This document shows positions 57,901 through 64,000 of a DNA stretch of 64,000 nucleotides, piece after piece (position 1 is the stretch's first letter; every line of letters begins with the position of its first letter). This DNA is from Paragorgia papillata (taxonomy: Eukaryota > Cnidaria > Anthozoa > Scleralcyonacea > Coralliidae). Below the pieces are notes generated by a model. That model saw nothing but the letters and a program-made list of their open reading frames with translations. It searched no databases and was not told where the DNA came from. Made by a program: the position numbers and the translations under genes. The stretch covers positions 3,619,501-3,683,500 of the forward strand of contig JAWNZC010000322.1 of assembly GCA_035771165.1 (NCBI GenBank), in the 5' to 3' direction.

Positions 57901-59338
57901 AACTAATATGGGGGTGAAAAACAGTTTTCAAACCAAAAAAGTGGTGAAAAATGTACTCCGACGATAGTGAGCATAGTGAGAACGAATTTTATTATCCCCA
58001 AGACGACGTCCCAAGCACAAGTGCTGGAAATTTAGTCTATTCAGACCCAAACGCGAACGAAAACGGGTGTTACAATGGCAGCGATATTGACATCCAAAAT
58101 TATATTGAGAGTCAACGACCGGAAAACACAAAGAAGAAAACGGAATACGATATAAATGTCATTACCAGGTACTTTTTGTCTATAAATGAAGTACGAGAAA
58201 TTCAAACCATACCTGCCAACGAATTAAACATCCTCCTCGCCAAATTTTCGTTAACGCTCGCAAGAAAAATCACGACGTTTACGAGCCTTCATCTCTCACA
58301 GTTTTTCAGAGAAGTCTTTCAGAGAAGTTGACTTGTAACAATTATTTTGTTTTAATGTGGGAAAAATAAATAAGTTATTTACCAAACTTTGTCGGTCCGT
58401 ACTGGAAAAATATTGCCCTCGGTCTGGTCTGCACGGAACTCGGCCTGCGGCCTCGTTCCGTACAGTCAAGACCTCGGGCAATATTTTTCCAGTACGGACC
58501 TCCAGTTTGGTAAATAACATATATATACTTTAGTGCGCCACACAGATGCTGACATGAAGTTACTTCCTTATTAATACTGGTACAAGAGGTACAATTATTG
58601 CAAAAGATGTCATGTAATTAGACACTAGTTCCAATTATCAAGATACGTGTACAGTGCTTTTCACCTCTGCAAGCCGGGTTCGATTCCTGCACGGTGCAGT
58701 TATCTGATTAAAATAATTCACCTTGGCCGCATGTGAGAAGAGTGCTTCCAGTTTGACTCTACCAAACACGATAGGTTTCCTCCGGGTACTCCGGTTTCCT
58801 CCTGTAGTAACACTGGACCAATGAGGGTGGGCCATTACTGGACCTCTGAGGATAACAGTTTAGATATATTAACTGATAGAGCTATCTACTGTAGTATAAA
58901 TAAGGTTAGTTTAGTTTAATTTAGTGCAACTTATAGGTATAAAGTGACTGCATGGTTTCCAGACACATGGCGATGTGCTTCACTACAGTAGAATGAAGTT
59001 CAACTTCATGCAATTAGAATTAGCTTAAGTTCGACAATTTAATTTAAACACATTGCATTGTGGTTAATACATGTTTAACCACAATGCAATGCATTGTGGC
59101 AAAATTGAGAATGAGAAATTGCCCCACTATATATATTAAGTCTGCACTACATATAGGTCTGCTCTTGCTCGCTCGCTGCAGCAGCATAAACGATACACAA
59201 AATTCCTGCTGGATTTTGCATTACAAATTCATCATAATTACAGTTGTCTTTTACCGCTTCAAATCTGTCTTTGTTTCTTTTCATAAATTCTATGCATTGC
59301 TTCCTCACACGTGAATGCTCAGCCTGACAGTTGAATAC
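27397..59338 (-). CDS. OTUD4: OTUD4-like deubiquitinase (OTU + Tudor-like), 5'-partial, 20 exons in window
   Basis: Exons, all on the - strand in transcript order: 59338-59210, 55022-54976, 53253-53181, 53086-53005, 49688-49497, 49087-48914, 47940-47876, 47738-47670, 46662-46637, 45553-45522, 44698-44640, 43854-43816, 43422-43303, 39846-39766, 38912-38333, 37715-37642, 36987-36648, 29520-29480, 29117-28944, 27774-27397. Phases agree at every junction; total 2775 nt, 924 codons plus stop. Order matches human OTUD4: partial OTU domain (EWAGQVEIHALSLMYK, YSNGNHYDSIY with the catalytic His), the conserved VLYRKVF and DPDGYRNIELEVWEEM blocks, a Tudor-like region, FPAFPALP (human AFPAL), and MDILRHLYNRGVQLY (human NILRFFFNLGVKAY). 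The family trims K48/K63 ubiquitin chains and associates with RNA and stress granules. The exon with the catalytic Cys (DGxCLFRA) was not found and is presumably beyond 64000. Confidence 0.93.
30186..30362. repeat. Left inverted arm bracketing the tandem array
   Basis: Sequence from CTTATGAAACGAAAATTAAG through TCCTTGCTTCGTTTTTGAGA to GAGTTATCGCAAAG is repeated inverted at 35832-36000. Two further relatives are at 3540-3670 and 3960-4130. Confidence 0.75.
30457..31787 (-). mobile_element. Hairpin-ended ~1.33 kb element, tandem copy A
   Basis: The 144-bp hairpin at 30457-30600 has arms TGTTATTTACCGGCTGGGAG... and tip CCGAGGCCGCAGGCCGAGG. Inside is a - strand 68-codon frame (30997-30791) whose product is basic and Ser/Gln-rich (PKTSKRRRRTTKN), and a ~200 bp internal duplication with the 16-bp palindrome TTGGACCGCGGTCCAA at 31479 and 31691. 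The far end has AGCCAATCAAATTGCAGG and CCGCCCGCTCACGAC. The - orientation is assigned from the ORF and the CCAAT-like box. Confidence 0.85.
31788..34479 (-). mobile_element. Hairpin-ended element, tandem copy B (interrupted)
   Basis: Hairpin 31788-31932; 68-codon frame 32327-32121, almost the same as copy A; palindromes at 32803 and 34372. Split by the hAT insertion at 32880-34228. Without insert and duplicated target it is 1335 bp. Confidence 0.85.
32880..34228. mobile_element. hAT-type non-autonomous element with 8-bp target duplication
   Basis: Ends CAGGGGCGGCGCG and CGCGCCGCCCCTG, flanked by CATGAAGT on both sides (32872-32879, 34229-34236). The uninterrupted sequence (CACATGAAGTTGTC or CACATGAACTTGTC) exists in copies A and C. 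Internally it has repeated GGTATTAG/CTAATACC motifs. No transposase domain recognised. TIR and 8-bp duplication are diagnostic of the hAT superfamily. Confidence 0.9.
34480..35815 (-). mobile_element. Hairpin-ended element, tandem copy C
   Basis: Hairpin 34480-34623; palindromes at 35493 (one base changed) and 35705. The basic frame corresponding to copies A and B is shortened by a deletion near 34880. It ends in A-rich sequence (AAATAAAAAAATAAA) that also marks the B/C junction. Confidence 0.85.
35832..36000. repeat. Right inverted arm bracketing the tandem array
   Basis: Inverted copy of 30186-30362, beginning TTTTGCGATAAGTCATTATG and ending near AGACAAACTTTG. Confidence 0.75.
36648..43854 (-). 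CDS. OTUD4: Disordered-region exons of the OTUD4-like gene
   Basis: Six exons encode low-complexity sequence: 43854-43816, 43422-43303 (Arg/Asp-rich), 39846-39766 (STFPAFPALPGND, human EQAFPALSS), 38912-38333 (193 codons, Glu/Ser/Asn-rich, beginning with KDSNPATFWSKLLTAPSPDE), 37715-37642 (Glu-run from a GAA/GAG microsatellite) and 36987-36648 (His/Asp/Asn-rich tract, then ARHHPLTATNIQSEIVNGHV). No folded domain is visible. The large C-terminal region of OTUD4 is likewise disordered in vertebrates. Confidence 0.85.
37401..37550. mobile_element. MITE with core AAAATCGTCTGGCGTTAG
   Basis: Ends AACCCCTTAACAGG and CCTGTTAAAGGGTT are inverted; the core is at about 37450-37470. Confidence 0.6.
38185..38224. 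repeat. (CCA)n microsatellite
   Basis: About 13 CCA/CCC units directly after an AG, inside an OTUD4 intron. Confidence 0.85.
39221..39402. mobile_element. TIR element with (TA)n core
   Basis: ATGATCAAGTAGGTTTTCTTTG at the left is inverted as TTGGAAAACCTGCTTGATCAT at the right. (TA)n at 39257-39286. Confidence 0.6.
40063..40155. repeat. (ACAG)n microsatellite
   Basis: About 22 ACAG/GACA units with one break (GAGACAG) at 40138. Confidence 0.97.
40503..40832. mobile_element. TTAA-flanked MITE
   Basis: Ends AGCCTGGGGCACACGCTACG and CGTAGCGTGTGCGCTAGGC are inverted next to TTAA on each side. Internal CGATTTTAGT/CCGATAAAAATCGG repeats. Confidence 0.75.
41531..41636. repeat. (TTATA)n microsatellite, interrupted by a mobile element
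   Basis: About 20 TTATA units; the array resumes at 41937-41982 after the insertion, then (ATACAT)n to 42045. Confidence 0.95.
41631..41936. mobile_element. Hairpin-ended element, copy 1
   Basis: Begins TATAAAATAGGTTGCGTC, has TGATTGGTC at 41661, and ends in a ~190 bp hairpin (41742-41934) with tip CCTCGCCTACGGCTCGG. Almost the same sequence is at 55104-55408. Confidence 0.85.
42055..42925. mobile_element. Hairpin-ended element with TGATTGG box
   Basis: TGCGTAATCTGATTGGTTCC near the left, hairpin at about 42814-42920 (CAGTTATACCAT.../...ATGGTATAACTG) with tip CTCGGCGAAGCGCCTCG. No transposase recognised inside. Confidence 0.55.
43012..43085 (+). repeat. tRNA-like sequence (SINE or degraded tRNA)
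   Basis: TGTAGCTCAGTCGGTAGAGC, an anticodon-like arm with loop CTAGTAA (AGT, Thr-like) and CCGGTTCGAATCC. The T-arm and acceptor stem do not pair well, so it is probably not a functional tRNA. Confidence 0.4.
43108..43240. mobile_element. Small MITE
   Basis: CGGTTTCCACCAGGCGACAT and its approximate inverse GTCGCCTAGTAGAAAACCGG; inner GCGCGAA/CGCGAAAAA also inverted. Confidence 0.65.
44640..49688 (-). CDS. OTUD4: Linker and Tudor-like exons of the OTUD4-like gene
   Basis: 49688-49497 (IVFDVLYRKVFPKLAV and an acidic GEEDEEGWTTVKSRKQ end) and 49087-48914 (LHWEIMRSVDPDGYRN, IELEVWEEMKK) lead into 47940-47876 (QFKRGDRCK) and 47738-47670 (VKHPSDDHSYAAIIDDVFEN), equivalent to human YEVGDKCQVRLDHNGKFLNA. 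Two microexons follow: 46662-46637 (26 nt, IWIPVLKDR) and 45553-45522 (32 nt, KQDNCGENGS). 44698-44640 then begins an Arg-rich stretch (KTGRRARRSNRSRK). An in-frame TAG directly before 46662 forces that exon border. The microexons are supported by strong AG/GTAAGT borders and phase, not by clear homology. Confidence 0.75.
46086..46266. mobile_element. MITE with long TIRs
   Basis: TTAGAGACCTTACGATACCC with CGGGTTCGGTTTACGGGTAC is inverted at the right end. Internal ACGGGTA repeats. Confidence 0.8.
46325..46400 (+). repeat. tRNA-derived SINE-like fragment
   Basis: GTAGCTTAATTGTTAGAG (A-box) and CACGAGTTCAATTGC (B-box-like). Confidence 0.35.
47348..47610. repeat. Dispersed repeat, AATTCATGAGGAAAACACAAAG family
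   Basis: Closely matches 10130-10345 and the inverted copy at 43918-44255. Confidence 0.65.
48390..48593. mobile_element. MITE nested in a CATTGGTT repeat
   Basis: TATAATCACGATCGGAAATCG-type ends are inverted (ATTTCCGATCGTGATTATA). The flanking repeat occurs twice (CTGTCATTGGTTGGTTTGTG at 48105, CTGTCATTGGTTCATTTATG at 48623). Confidence 0.65.
51814..52587. mobile_element. TA-flanked mariner-superfamily element
   Basis: Ends CAGGGTGTCCCCCAAAAAA and TTTTTTGGGGGGACACCCTG flanked by TA, with inverted arms of about 150 bp or more. It encodes the start of a transposase (next entry). Confidence 0.85.
52257..52385 (+). pseudogene. Transposase N-terminal fragment (DUF4817-like helix-turn-helix)
   Basis: MVGQQFNPEERAFMVLSYHE then TRTREAFRRRFPN resembles the DUF4817 helix-turn-helix of mariner-type transposases. 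Coding sense is lost where it meets the inverted arm, so the catalytic domain is absent. Confidence 0.6.
52637..52937. mobile_element. MITE rich in TTTCATATGTGAAAT palindromes
   Basis: GTCCTTATGAAAGTTTCATATG is inverted as CATATGAAATTTTCATAAGGAC. The interior has many short TTTCATATG-type palindromes. Confidence 0.7.
53005..59338 (-). CDS. OTUD4: OTU-domain exons of the OTUD4-like gene
   Basis: 59338-59210 encodes VFNCQAEHSRVRKQCIEF and RFEAVKDNCNYDEFV, aligning with human VLHSQSRHVEVRMACIHY. 55022-54976 encodes EWAGQVEIHALSLMY. 53253-53181 encodes CDFLVYQAIGAPPIKATENN, matching the human KDFIIYREPN...TENN segment. 53086-53005 encodes IMLCYSNGNHYDSIYQ, where NGNHYD carries the catalytic histidine. 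The 59210 exon end has no good GT: the best phase-0 join uses GC just after CCA, giving QNP-EWAGQ like human ENPQEWVGQ. Confidence 0.9.
53460..53600. repeat. AGGGTTCGTACAGG-type repeat
   Basis: Contains AGGGTTCGTACAGGTG and CCAAGGACTTTCAAGG, a motif pair common in invertebrate and fish repeats (from memory). Confidence 0.3.
54236..54535. mobile_element. TTAA-flanked MITE
   Basis: AGCATAGATGGAAGGGGAAC and GTTCCCCTCCATTATCTATGC are inverted, with TTAA at both borders; long inner arms (GTTTCCTAGTATCCAG; GTATAATTACCATAGCAAG). Confidence 0.8.
55104..55408. mobile_element. Hairpin-ended element, copy 2
   Basis: Near-identical to 41631-41936 (differences seen include GTATTTATA/GTGTTTATA and CACGGCAC/CACAGCAC). 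Same orientation; ends in the same CCTCGCCTACGGCTCGG hairpin. Confidence 0.85.
57272..57646 (-). pseudogene. Unidentified protein-like ORF
   Basis: 109 codons on the - strand containing SLPSKDVVVEEQRFEEYCY and KEAQSDKHGVYRVAEYYETL look like real protein, with related coding sense upstream in another frame. Probably part of a transposon-encoded protein. Not recognised. Confidence 0.3.
57790..58520 (+). mobile_element. Truncated Crypton-like element with terminal hairpin
   Basis: Left part: GGTCCGTAAC repeats and TCTGATTGGCTAAATACGAGG, then the recombinase-like ORF, then a 145-bp hairpin (58374-58518) with arms GTTATTTACCAAAC...GGTCCGTA and tip CTCGGCCTGCGGCCTCG. Same plan as the tandem elements at 30-36 kb. 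Confidence 0.6.
57951..58331 (+). pseudogene. Crypton-type tyrosine recombinase N-terminal fragment (DUF3504-like)
   Basis: 126 codons: an acidic Ser-rich start (MYSDDSEHSENEFYY), then ENTKKKTEYDINVITRYFLS and IPANELNILLAKF, which match the N-terminal SAM-like part of the Crypton-derived DUF3504/KIAA1958-like proteins. The catalytic tyrosine recombinase core is absent: the frame changes character after LLAKFSLTLARK and stops at FQRS. Non-functional remnant or first exon of a deleted copy. Confidence 0.7.
58635..58870. repeat. SINE-like element with GGTTTCCTCCGGGTACTCCG tail
   Basis: GCCGGGTTCGATTCCTGCACGG resembles a B-box; GGTTTCCTCCGGGTACTCCG is a tail motif widespread in animal retroelements (from memory). 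Confidence 0.5.
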
Positions 59339-59947
59339 CTGAATAAGACAAGAGTAAAAGACAAAGAATCAAGTCAAACTACACTAACACACAGTACAGC
59401 GATGTAGGCCAATATACTAAATATTGTATTTTCCAATAATTAAACAAATCAAATTATCAGAGTTAAACTATGAAGTTTCACTATATATCCATTAAACATT
59501 TTTTATACCAGCTAGATTATTAGTAGTCAAAAACGGCCAAATAAAGTGTTTTAGACCTTCTGTGAAAAGGTGAAGGCTGTATTTGGATTAAAAAAAAAAT
59601 AATAATTTTTTTTTAAAAATCGGAAAAAAGTAAAGGTACTAGACGTAATTACATCTTCCATAAAGATCTTATAGATCACTTTCATTGCTTCTGAAAACAA
59701 ATGTAGCAATCAAAAGTATTAGAATCAAGCTGCACGTATCATTGCCCTTGCAAAAAATGAATTTCAAAAGATCCTTTGAAAAAACAATGAAATGGTAAAC
59801 TTGTCCCCTTCACTCATCAATGATCAGTCAGAGTCTAAAGCTCGAACTGATCAAGACGATTTACAAATTGGTTTGACTGATGAACTGTCAAACAATAAAC
59901 TTTATAAAACAAGAGAATAGCATGAAATCAAGATGAATCACACCCAA

Positions 59948-60256
59948 TCACCTGAGACGATTGTCCGCGTTCATCCAGATAGATCTGATTCTATCCGGAC
60001 GACCATGCGGATCGTTTCCAATCGTTCCGATAGTATTGCCATAGTATGATCGCCTTGATCGCTTGAGCACTGTTTGGAGTGATTCGGATGATCTTATGGA
60101 AACCAGGCTTAAGTGAGGCAGTGGGGCCAGTTTCAGTGACATGTGAAAGGATGTTGGTCGGTGGAGGTTAACACGTTTCTTAACAGTAAGAGCAGAAACC
60201 CCTGAGACTCGCATGCGTAAATGGCAAGCCGTTTGTCCCACATACCGTACAGTCAT
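59948..60256 (-). pseudogene. Possible GIY-YIG endonuclease fragment
   Basis: RYVGQTACHLRMRVSG resembles the second motif of GIY-YIG domains found in Penelope-like and other retroelements. The following sequence is frame-damaged, and the second half (60110-59950) is a different repeat (GCCTGGTTTCCATAAGATC). Confidence 0.3.
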
Positions 60257-60379
60257 GTAATAACATTAAAATTTGTGTGATAATTTTCAGTCTCCGTCCG
60301 TCATGAAATGGTACTGTAAGTCATTTGCTTCCCTTCTTACCATCGATTAGTGAACCAGCTCTCCATTGATTTGATCTTA

Positions 60380-60522
60380 TACAGTAAAAACCCACTAACA
60401 AGAACCTACATTTTACCAAATCAGCCTGGGATAGGTTCTTATATATTCTTATATATATAAATTCTTAATTTCAGCCTGAGGTTCTTATAGTGGAAGGTTC
60501 TTGTTAGGGGTTTTTTACTGTA
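60380..60522. mobile_element. Mariner-like MITE, copy 2
   Basis: TACAGTAAAAACCCACTAAC and GGGTTTTTTACTGTA ends; close relative of 18222-18370. Confidence 0.75.
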
Positions 60523-60756
60523 CTCTCACTCATCCTTTTTACACCCCTCCTTTTTTTGCTCATCGACGGTAGGAATAGCAAATGTCTTTTGCACCTCATT
60601 ATTGATTTGTTATTGTCATTTTGCTTTGATTGGCTAATTTTTTCACATCTCATTATTAATTTGTTATTTTTATCTGATTGGCTTATTTTTGGTCACATGA
60701 TTATCCTTCTTATATAAGCTTGTTGTTTGTTTACACTCTTTACATACATTTCTCTC

Positions 60757-60918
60757 TGAGGAAGGGCCTTTGCTCGAAATGTTAGACTCCTACAGTACGT
60801 TCTCTGTTTCAGCAGTGTATCTAACCTTACCACCCAACCGGTATATATAAATATGAGACCTGTCTTCACAACAATCACCCCTGATGAAGACACTAGATTG
60901 GAGTGTCAAAACATTGGG
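60757..60918 (+). other. Pair of hammerhead-ribozyme-like motifs
   Basis: CTGAGGA-A-GGGC-CTTT-GCTC-GAAAT (about 60757-60782) and CTGATGA-AGACACT-agattgg-AGTGTC-AAAAC (about 60880-60912) match the CUGANGA/helix II/GAAA core. The second has an extra A and lacks the canonical G of GAAA. Penelope-like elements are known to carry such motifs in their terminal repeats. Confidence 0.35.
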
Positions 60919-61583
60919 TCATGAACAGTAACTTTTTTTAAGCTACATTCAAAAAACTTTTAAGCCAGAGTAGTGTTAAACTATATCATGTCTGCTTCTT
61001 CATCTGGCTGCGTTGGGAATTAATTTTATTTGTTGACTATAGTCAGGATGTTCGAAAATCTCTTTAATAACCTTTTCAGAGGCTGAATTAGCGCTTCGCA
61101 AATCGCAAATTGCGAAGCGGTTTTGAAAATTGCAAAAATCTGTGAAGCAATTTTTCCGAAAGTTGCAAAGCTCATTAATTTAGCGATGCTGTTTTGTATT
61201 TTTATATATTTCATGAAATCTCCACTGTACACACATCACCAATTAGGCCGGATATATGCAGGAAGTCTCACCTTCGAGTTTCGGCTGTGCATAGCTAGTG
61301 TCTCATGGAAAAGTGACAATGTGATTTGAACATTACTTAAATAAAAAGTTTTACTACTGGAGATGGTAAAATTGGGTTGAGACTTGAGAAATTAAGATGT
61401 TCTGTCAGTGACTGCCAGGAGTTTTCGACAAGAATTCCATGAATAAATCGCTGGATATTCAGACACTTGAAAACAAGTTTAAATCCCGAATGTACTGTAT
61501 ATCGGTTCAACACAGCATACTGCTGTATTTAGCTAAATTGATAGATTGTAAAAAATTATTGAACATTTATACAATTTAGACAT

Positions 61584-62043
61584 TACCGTATTTCACTGGG
61601 TATAAGTCGATTTTCTAGGACTTAAAATTGATGTCTAAAAGCAGACCTCGACTTATATAAAGGGTCATAAAATTATGCACAAAACCATAGCCCAAGGTAT
61701 ACTAGAACACAGTCCTCTATACGCCAGGAAATGGGCCAATCAGCTTATCACAATCAATCAACGTACCGAATTCGACGCATTTTATTCTGAACCTCATCAC
61801 TTCGAAACTGAACCTCATCACTGAACCTCATGCCTCCAAAACAACGAAATTACGAAGCACGATTCAAGTTAAAGGTTGTTCTGAAGATGAAGAAATGGAA
61901 ACAAATGAAATTGATGAGGATGAAGAAGTGGTTGATCCTTTTGGCGACTGCATCACTATATGGAACAATTTCATGAACTTTTTGGTCAGTCAGACGATAG
62001 TGATGAAGAATTTGAGGGATTTTAATACACAAACATTAATTAA
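61584..62043 (+). mobile_element. pogo-like element, internally deleted
   Basis: TACCGTATTTCACTGGGTAT end, then ATG at 61830 with MPPKQRNYEARFKLKVV (CENP-B/pogo N-terminus), a deletion junction, an acidic stretch (EDEEMETNEIDEDEE) and the tail SDDSDEEFEGF-stop in another frame. Catalytic DDE region absent. Confidence 0.6.
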
Positions 62044-62063
62044 GGTAAAAACTGCTGTAGATG

Positions 62064-63171
62064 TAGCCTGTGAGCCGGCTCTTGGGTAGGGCGGGAGGTG
62101 AAATATAGAGCCTGCACGCATAGCTATCAAATTTGAGTGCTGCCCCTTCTAACGGGTTGTCAAAAGTGACCAATCACAAACCAGACACGCAATGTAAACA
62201 AAGAAAATGGTTTTACTTCCTCGCCAGACTAATACACTAATGAAATATTATTTGGAACAGTGGTTCGCACATTTTGGACAGTATAACAAGTTTTATAAAA
62301 TGGAGAATCTTGAACTCTACATCAAATGAAAGCTCATGAAAACGATGCGTAGTTCTGAAATTACTAGTCATCTTGTTCCACAAATGACAAGATAATGATA
62401 TGCCGTATAGCCGCCGTGCCACTTCGGTACGTCCTGTCTGACTTTTTCCTATCTCTATATATTTTCACATATCGAGTGGAAGAACTGAAAAGAAGGAGCC
62501 GGAGTCTTTCAGACTTTAACTTTGCCTGGCCATAGGAACTTCAGTCATATAAATAATCATATCCCGAGAGCTACATGCCGGTACAAAAAGCTGTGTGTAT
62601 TGCAGGCGAATGGTGTTTTGAACCTTATCATTTGTTTTATAGATAATATTTTCTCAATCGTGGGAAGTTGTCCTTTGATACCAAATTTTCAATTAATTGA
62701 CTTATCCATGAGAGGACGATTTGCTTTCACACTATACTAAAGTGTTTAACAACCATGGCAAAGGGAAAAGGTGGTGAAATTTTTGGAACAAATCTGAAAC
62801 GCTGACAATTCAAGCAAGGACTCCCCTCGAAGCATCAGTATTATTTGTTTCAAAACTATTCGGGTCTACCGATCTGGGTCTATTCTAATAATAATGATTT
62901 TAATACGGTTCGTACAACCCTTGATAAATGATCAAAGATATTAAAAATATTTACCTGATAGAAATATCTTTCAGACACAAATGCACTTAATATTTTACAA
63001 ATTACCAGCAGTCTATTAATATATGGTTGTATATCAACAATCAGCATCTCATCCAATCAGTGAGCTGCATCCCAATTTGGAACGCTACTACTAAGAAAAC
63101 AATACTACGCGTGCAGGCTCTCCTTCTCCTCCTCTCCCCAATCCCCCAAAGGAGAGCCAGCTCGCAGGCTA
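62064..63171. mobile_element. TIR transposon with 9-bp target duplication
   Basis: Ends TAGCCTGTGAGCCGGCTCT and AGAGCCAGCTCGCAGGCTA, with inner GAGCCTGCACGCATAG inverted, flanked by CTGTAGATG on both sides (62055-62063, 63172-63180). The 9-bp duplication fits Mutator-like (or Merlin) elements. No transposase recognised in its 1108 bp. Confidence 0.8.
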
Positions 63172-63184
63172 CTGTAGATGTAAA

Positions 63185-63790
63185 TACCGTATTTTCTGGG
63201 CAATAACCTGCGGGTTATCTCTTAATTTTGCTAGGAAACATAATTAGTGTGGGTAATAGGGTGGTGCGGGTAATCTGTTGGATTCTTAAGACGATGCCAT
63301 CACGAAGACTGGAGACCAAGGATTCTACTTTCATCTTTCAACTACTGGTACTGTACTTTTTTTAAATTTTGTGGTCCCAAACCAAGGGAGCACACCAGAC
63401 TGACCTGTACATGTATTTCTTCTTCTTTGTTCGGTGTTCCTTCATTTATATTCAGCCATTTTGAATAATGCGGTATATTCATTAGCGTATCACAGGCACA
63501 GGCTACATATTTTCGGAATGCACTCGGGTTTCCTTCGGCCACGTAGCCCGCAACTGCGATACACTAATGATATATACCGCATTATTCAAAATGGCTGAAT
63601 ATAAATGAAGGAACGCCGAACAAAGAAGAAATACAAGTCAGTCTGGCGTGCTCCCTCACCCAAACCTATTATTAGCAGCTGCAGGTTATCCAATGGTGCG
63701 GGTAATATGCTGATTTATGTTTCCAAAAGTAACATTTTTGTTGCTGTGTGGGTTATACGCTGTGCGGGTTATCGCCCAGAAAATACGGTA
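63185..63790. mobile_element. pogo/mariner-like TIR element
   Basis: TACCGTATTTTCTGGGCAAT and its inverse ATCGCCCAGAAAATACGGTA at the ends, with GCGGGTTAT repeats inside. Confidence 0.75.
63387..63656. mobile_element. Palindromic MITE nested in the element at 63185-63790
   Basis: GGGAGCACACCAGACTGACC is inverted as the right end (AGTCAGTCTGGCGTGCTCCC); arms of about 110 bp through CAAAATGGCTGAATATAAAT. Confidence 0.8.
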
Positions 63791-64000
63791 TATACGGTAA
63801 TAATTATAGTAATCATTTTTATGATACATGTACAGTATGCAATGTCGGTACATGTAAATTTATAGGTTTGATAAATAGTGTTTGTAAAAATTTTCATATT
63901 ACTGTAAACTATTCTCCATTTTAAAAGATTTTCCATAATGATATTAAATTTTTGTGTGAATACTACGGTATTCTGTGTAAGGTAACTATTTCAATAGAGG

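Noticed and set aside
62942..63010. Possible upstream OTUD4 exon ending ...SERYFYQ before GTAAATAT
   Set aside because: Phase would fit, but the sequence does not match the expected DGxCLFRAVxEQ block, and it lies inside a transposon.

Overview
The window is AT-rich animal genomic DNA: long introns, GT-AG splice sites, and a dense load of small DNA transposons and microsatellites. Exon structure and the style of the repeats (short elements ending in long hairpins, Crypton-type recombinase fragments, mariner/pogo/hAT derivatives) suggest a marine invertebrate, perhaps a cnidarian. That assignment is inference with low confidence.

Two conserved genes face each other. On the + strand, 101-15299 holds twelve exons of a DNAJA3/Tid1-like mitochondrial Hsp40. 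The J domain with HPD, a G/F-rich linker, four CxxC zinc-binding motifs and the C-terminal substrate domains are all present; the first exon or exons lie before the window. The last exon encodes a C-terminal membrane segment. A second in-frame terminal exon at 17926-17984 would replace it with a short charged tail.

On the - strand, 59338 down to 27397 holds twenty phase-consistent exons (924 codons plus stop) of an OTUD4-like protein: most of an OTU deubiquitinase domain, a Tudor-like region, long disordered acidic and His/Asp-rich stretches, and an RNA-binding-type N/Q/P/R-rich tail. The exon carrying the OTU catalytic cysteine was not found and probably lies beyond 64000. Between the two genes sits a 204-codon - strand ORF of unknown function (22147-22761).

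The rest is introns and spacers filled with mobile DNA. The most striking piece is in the 7.1 kb OTUD4 intron. Three head-to-tail copies of a ~1.33 kb element (30457-35815) each begin with a ~145 bp hairpin, and a hAT element with a perfect 8 bp target duplication interrupts the middle copy. The same hairpin style stands next to a truncated Crypton-like tyrosine recombinase ORF at 57.8-58.5 kb. Several unrelated hairpin elements in the window share the same plan: a CTGATTGG-type box at one end and a hairpin whose tip reads CTCG...CTCG. I propose these are non-autonomous elements of one mechanistic class.

Other notable structures are a minisatellite that repeats the DNAJA3 exon-end and 5' splice donor seventeen times (11 kb), a 17 bp minisatellite filling most of the next intron, a nested stack of pogo-like and 9-bp-duplication transposons at 61.6-63.8 kb, and hammerhead-ribozyme-like motifs at 60.76-60.92 kb.
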